DNA of 10,277 bases from Myxococcota bacterium (GTDB lineage Bacteria > Myxococcota_C > UBA6777): the NCBI GenBank assembly GCA_963169055.1, contig CAUJFU010000215.1:1-10277 (forward strand), read 5' to 3'. Both the position numbers and the translations under genes were made by a program. Position 1 is the first letter of the stretch, and every line of letters begins with the position of its first letter. Shown in pieces: positions 8,265 to 10,277 of the stretch. The notes under the pieces are model-generated. The model had not been told where the DNA came from, made no database searches, and saw nothing but the letters and a program-made list of their open reading frames with translations.

Positions 8265-8906
8265 ATGTGCCAGATGTTGAAGAGATGGGTTGTGTGTGCG
8301 CTGTGGGTCGGTTGGATCGGGGGGTTGTGTGTGGGTTTGCAACGTCCAGCACAAGCACAGGCAGACAAAGCCGAAACAAGCTCGAAGGCTCCCCAAAAGC
8401 AAGCCGTCAAAAGAAGTTATCTTGGGGACGTGGTTTTGCGCTTGGACCCGGGGGTTCAGGTCTTACGCTATTCCAACACCAGCGGCGAGGGATTGCTGTT
8501 GACGGTGGGGCCGCAAAACATCGATATCCAGTTGCAGATCGAGTACGGCTACTATTGGAAAGAACAAACGGTGCTATTTCTTGCGCTTCCGTTGGGGTTT
8601 GAATACGATCCTGTGGTCGCGCTGTTGTTTACAGGCCATTTGAGTTTAGGGCTTCGGCAGTTTTTTTCGCTGTTTTTTGTGGATGTACAATTGAATCTGT
8701 TGTGGATGAAGCGGAATATCTTGCGTGTGGAGTTTGGTGGTTTGTTGGTGGGGGCGGGCATCGTCTTACCGCTATCCGAGCGGGTGCGCCTCACGTTCAC
8801 AGCGCGATTGTTGTTTCAATTTGACTGGGCGATCTACAAGCAGATCGATTTCAAAGGAATCCGCCTTGGTTTGAACACGATGGCGGGTGTCGAGATCTTT
8901 TTGTAG
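8265..8906 (+). CDS. Small secreted protein, probable outer-membrane beta-barrel
   Basis: The frame is open from ATG 8136 (256 aa), but the N-terminus only makes sense as a signal peptide if translation starts at ATG 8265 or 8274. That gives a basic LKRW, a hydrophobic core (VVCALWVGWIGGLCVG) and a cut near AQAQA. None of the candidate ATGs (8136, 8193, 8223, 8265, 8274) has a good Shine-Dalgarno site, so the start is uncertain. The mature part, about 180 residues, shows successive short segments of alternating hydrophobic and polar residues with aromatic girdles and turns (GEGLLLTV, IDIQLQIEYGYYW, LRVEFGGLLVGAG, VRLTFTARLLFQF). It ends VEIFL. This fits a porin-like or OmpA-like barrel of roughly eight strands, but no family signature is recognised. 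It lies 150 bases downstream of the giant gene on the same strand and could share its transcript. Partnership with the giant protein is inference. Confidence 0.65.
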   Translation: MCQMLKRWVVCALWVGWIGGLCVGLQRPAQAQADKAETSSKAPQKQAVKRSYLGDVVLRLDPGVQVLRYSNTSGEGLLLTVGPQNIDIQLQIEYGYYWKEQTVLFLALPLGFEYDPVVALLFTGHLSLGLRQFFSLFFVDVQLNLLWMKRNILRVEFGGLLVGAGIVLPLSERVRLTFTARLLFQFDWAIYKQIDFKGIRLGLNTMAGVEIFL

Positions 8907-8918
8907 CCTCGAATCCCC

Positions 8919-8941
8919 GATGCTTTGGAAACACAAGCATC
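8919..8941 (+). other. Short inverted repeat between the barrel gene and nagZ
   Basis: GATGCTT and AAGCATC form a 7-bp perfect stem. It can extend by two pairs around a bulged C to leave a GAAA loop. It sits just after the barrel gene's stop and 33 bases before the nagZ start. No T-run follows, so it is not a standard intrinsic terminator. It could be an attenuating or mRNA-stabilising hairpin, or chance. Confidence 0.3.
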
Positions 8942-8974
8942 CGTTGGTGCGATCTTCCGCAGAAAGCAAAGAAC

Positions 8975-10120
8975 ATGGTCGAATCCATCCATCCTGAGAC
9001 GCTTCCACTTGCGCCCCCGCGTGATATCCGAGAGCTTGTCGGGCAACTGTTTGTGTGTGGGTTTGAGGGAAAAACGTTGCCACAAGGCTTGCAAGAAGCC
9101 CTTGAGAAGGGGCATTGTGGCGGTATCATCTTGTTCGCCAGAAATATCGCAACACCCGCCGAATTGGTCTCGCTGAATACATCCATCGCAGAAACCAACA
9201 AAGCCATCCCCCCTTGGATCGGAGTCGATCAAGAAGGTGGGCGAGTTCGTCGCTTGCGTGCGCCTTTTACAGAACTTCCTCCTGCGGCGGTGTTGGGGAT
9301 CGAAGACAGCACAGATATCGCCCGACAGTACGGACAGATCCTCGGGGAGGAAGCTGCGGCTGCGGGATTTAATTGGGTATTTGCGCCGATCTTGGATGTT
9401 CACACCAACCCCCATAACCCCGTGATCGGCGATCGTTCGTTGGCACAACAACCCGAACAAGTCGCACGTCTGGCGATGGCGAAAGCGGATGGCCTGATCG
9501 ATGCAGGGGTGATGCCGTGTGGCAAGCACTTTCCCGGCCACGGAGACACCGACAAAGACTCGCATTTGACACTGCCCACCGTATCGCATCCCCGCGAACG
9601 CCTCGAATCGATCGAGTGGTTGCCGTTTCGGGCGGCAGTTCAGGCCGGGCTACCCGCGATCATGACGGCGCATGTGTTGTTTCCGACGCTTGATTCTGTG
9701 TACCCCGCCACGTTATCGGTGCGGATTCTTCGGGATATCTTGCGCGATGCGTGGGGCTACGATGGGCTGGTGGTCTCGGATGATCTAGAGATGAAGGGTG
9801 TTGCCGAACACTACCCCATCGAAGAGATCGTTGTTCGCGGCTTGTTGGCAGGGATCGACGTGTTTTTGTTGTGTCGTGTGTGGGAGGCCCTTGGGCCTGC
9901 AACAGAAGCGGTGTTGGCGGCGCTGCGCGATGGCAGGATATCGGAGGAACGCTTGTTGGTTTCATGGCGGCGGATCATGCGTGCCAAAGCTCGGTTTGCT
10001 GGTTTTTCGCATCGCTGTTCTCCCGACACCATCGACTCTTATCTGGCCGAACAACATGAACATCGAACGCAGGCCGCGCACCTTCAATCGCGGTGGGTGG
10101 GCGCTGTTCGCCAAGATTGA
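8975..10120 (+). CDS. nagZ: Beta-N-acetylhexosaminidase NagZ (glycoside hydrolase family 3)
   Basis: Family-3 NagZ enzymes remove terminal N-acetylglucosamine from GlcNAc-1,6-anhydro-MurNAc peptides in the cytoplasm, a step of peptidoglycan recycling. The 381-aa product carries the diagnostic motifs. These are GVDQEGGRVRR (Asp85), GDRSL (Asp153), and the NagZ signature KHFPGHGDTDKDSH at 184-197, which contains the Asp195-Ser-His197 general acid/base dyad. VVSDDLEMKG places the predicted nucleophile at Asp269. There is no signal peptide or lipobox, consistent with a cytoplasmic enzyme. The catalytic barrel accounts for about residues 18-345. A short N-terminal extension and a roughly 35-residue polar tail make it somewhat longer than the 341-aa E. 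coli enzyme. ATG 8975 is the first start in the frame. Its ribosome binding site is weak (AAAG only), so it may be translated modestly. All key catalytic residues are present, so it is predicted to be active. Confidence 0.95.
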   Translation: MVESIHPETLPLAPPRDIRELVGQLFVCGFEGKTLPQGLQEALEKGHCGGIILFARNIATPAELVSLNTSIAETNKAIPPWIGVDQEGGRVRRLRAPFTELPPAAVLGIEDSTDIARQYGQILGEEAAAAGFNWVFAPILDVHTNPHNPVIGDRSLAQQPEQVARLAMAKADGLIDAGVMPCGKHFPGHGDTDKDSHLTLPTVSHPRERLESIEWLPFRAAVQAGLPAIMTAHVLFPTLDSVYPATLSVRILRDILRDAWGYDGLVVSDDLEMKGVAEHYPIEEIVVRGLLAGIDVFLLCRVWEALGPATEAVLAALRDGRISEERLLVSWRRIMRAKARFAGFSHRCSPDTIDSYLAEQHEHRTQAAHLQSRWVGAVRQD

Positions 10121-10145
10121 ACGAAAATCAGGCGCACACAGCCGG

Positions 10146-10186
10146 CTTGGTGGGGTTTGGTGGGGGTTTGACCCACGCCCCACAAG
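10146..10186 (+). other. GC-rich extended hairpin downstream of nagZ
   Basis: CTTG, one bulged G and TGGGG (10146-10155) pair with CCCCACAAG (10178-10186). An inner stem, GTGGG (10160-10164) with CCCAC (10172-10176), closes a 7-base loop. It begins 26 bases after the nagZ stop, where a transcript end is expected, but no T-run follows. It may be a Rho-dependent or 3'-end-protecting structure (inference). I see no gene in the rest of the 157-base tail. Confidence 0.4.
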
Positions 10187-10277
10187 GGACCAGTGGCCCC
10201 ATTTCCCCCTATAGACGGGGTGAGCCGAGGTGTTTGAAAAAAATAACCCAGCGGCATTAAGTTGCGCGAACACGGGG

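Noticed and set aside
10160-10176. tRNA T-arm-like hairpin on the - strand (GTGGG, 7-base loop with TCAAAC, CCCAC)
   Set aside because: The loop is out of register by one base, and no acceptor, D or anticodon arms can be built around it.
10234-10261. Promoter-like TTGAAA with ATTAAG 16 bases later
   Set aside because: The -10 element matches only half of the consensus, and no downstream gene is visible to support it.
9962-10273. A 103-residue open frame on the - strand at the right edge
   Set aside because: It overlaps the end of nagZ, has no recognisable motif or ribosome binding site, and its composition looks like a shadow frame.

Overview
The window looks like a stretch of chromosome from a Gram-negative bacterium, probably of the deltaproteobacterial/Myxococcota-Bradymonadota type. 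The reasons are indirect: secreted proteins with Sec signal peptides, a probable outer-membrane beta-barrel, a cytoplasmic-type NagZ, and a Gly-rich GVGIGNLGTYG linker of the kind found in AgmX/PglI-like envelope proteins of that group. All genes read on the + strand, and I see no mobile element, CRISPR array, rRNA or tRNA.

Layout: 1-453 is the 3' end of a gene whose visible part is an Ala/Ser/Thr-rich tail ending in a Lys-rich stretch. Five bases later, behind a near-perfect ribosome binding site (442-448), a giant gene runs from 459 to 8114 (2551 aa). Next come a small secreted, probably beta-barrel protein (8265-8906, start uncertain) and nagZ (8975-10120), a family-3 beta-N-acetylhexosaminidase of peptidoglycan recycling. 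The last 157 bases are non-coding as far as I can tell and contain a GC-rich hairpin.

The giant protein is the notable object. It consists of two homologous periplasmic halves, each about 800-850 residues of beta-rich repeats. They are joined by transmembrane helices, a roughly 300-residue charged, Pro-rich and Gly-rich linker, and more helices. The second half is preceded by a segment that looks exactly like a signal peptide. Landmarks in the two halves are colinear at a nearly constant offset of about 1395-1428 residues. This points to duplication and fusion of a secreted, C-terminally anchored ancestor. A consistent seven-helix topology can be drawn by the positive-inside rule. I do not recognise the family.

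How the genes work together is inference only. An envelope-spanning or inner-membrane-anchored periplasmic protein, a small outer-membrane barrel and a peptidoglycan-recycling enzyme suggest a cell-envelope locus. Co-direction is the only direct evidence for the last two genes, while the first two are clearly translationally linked.
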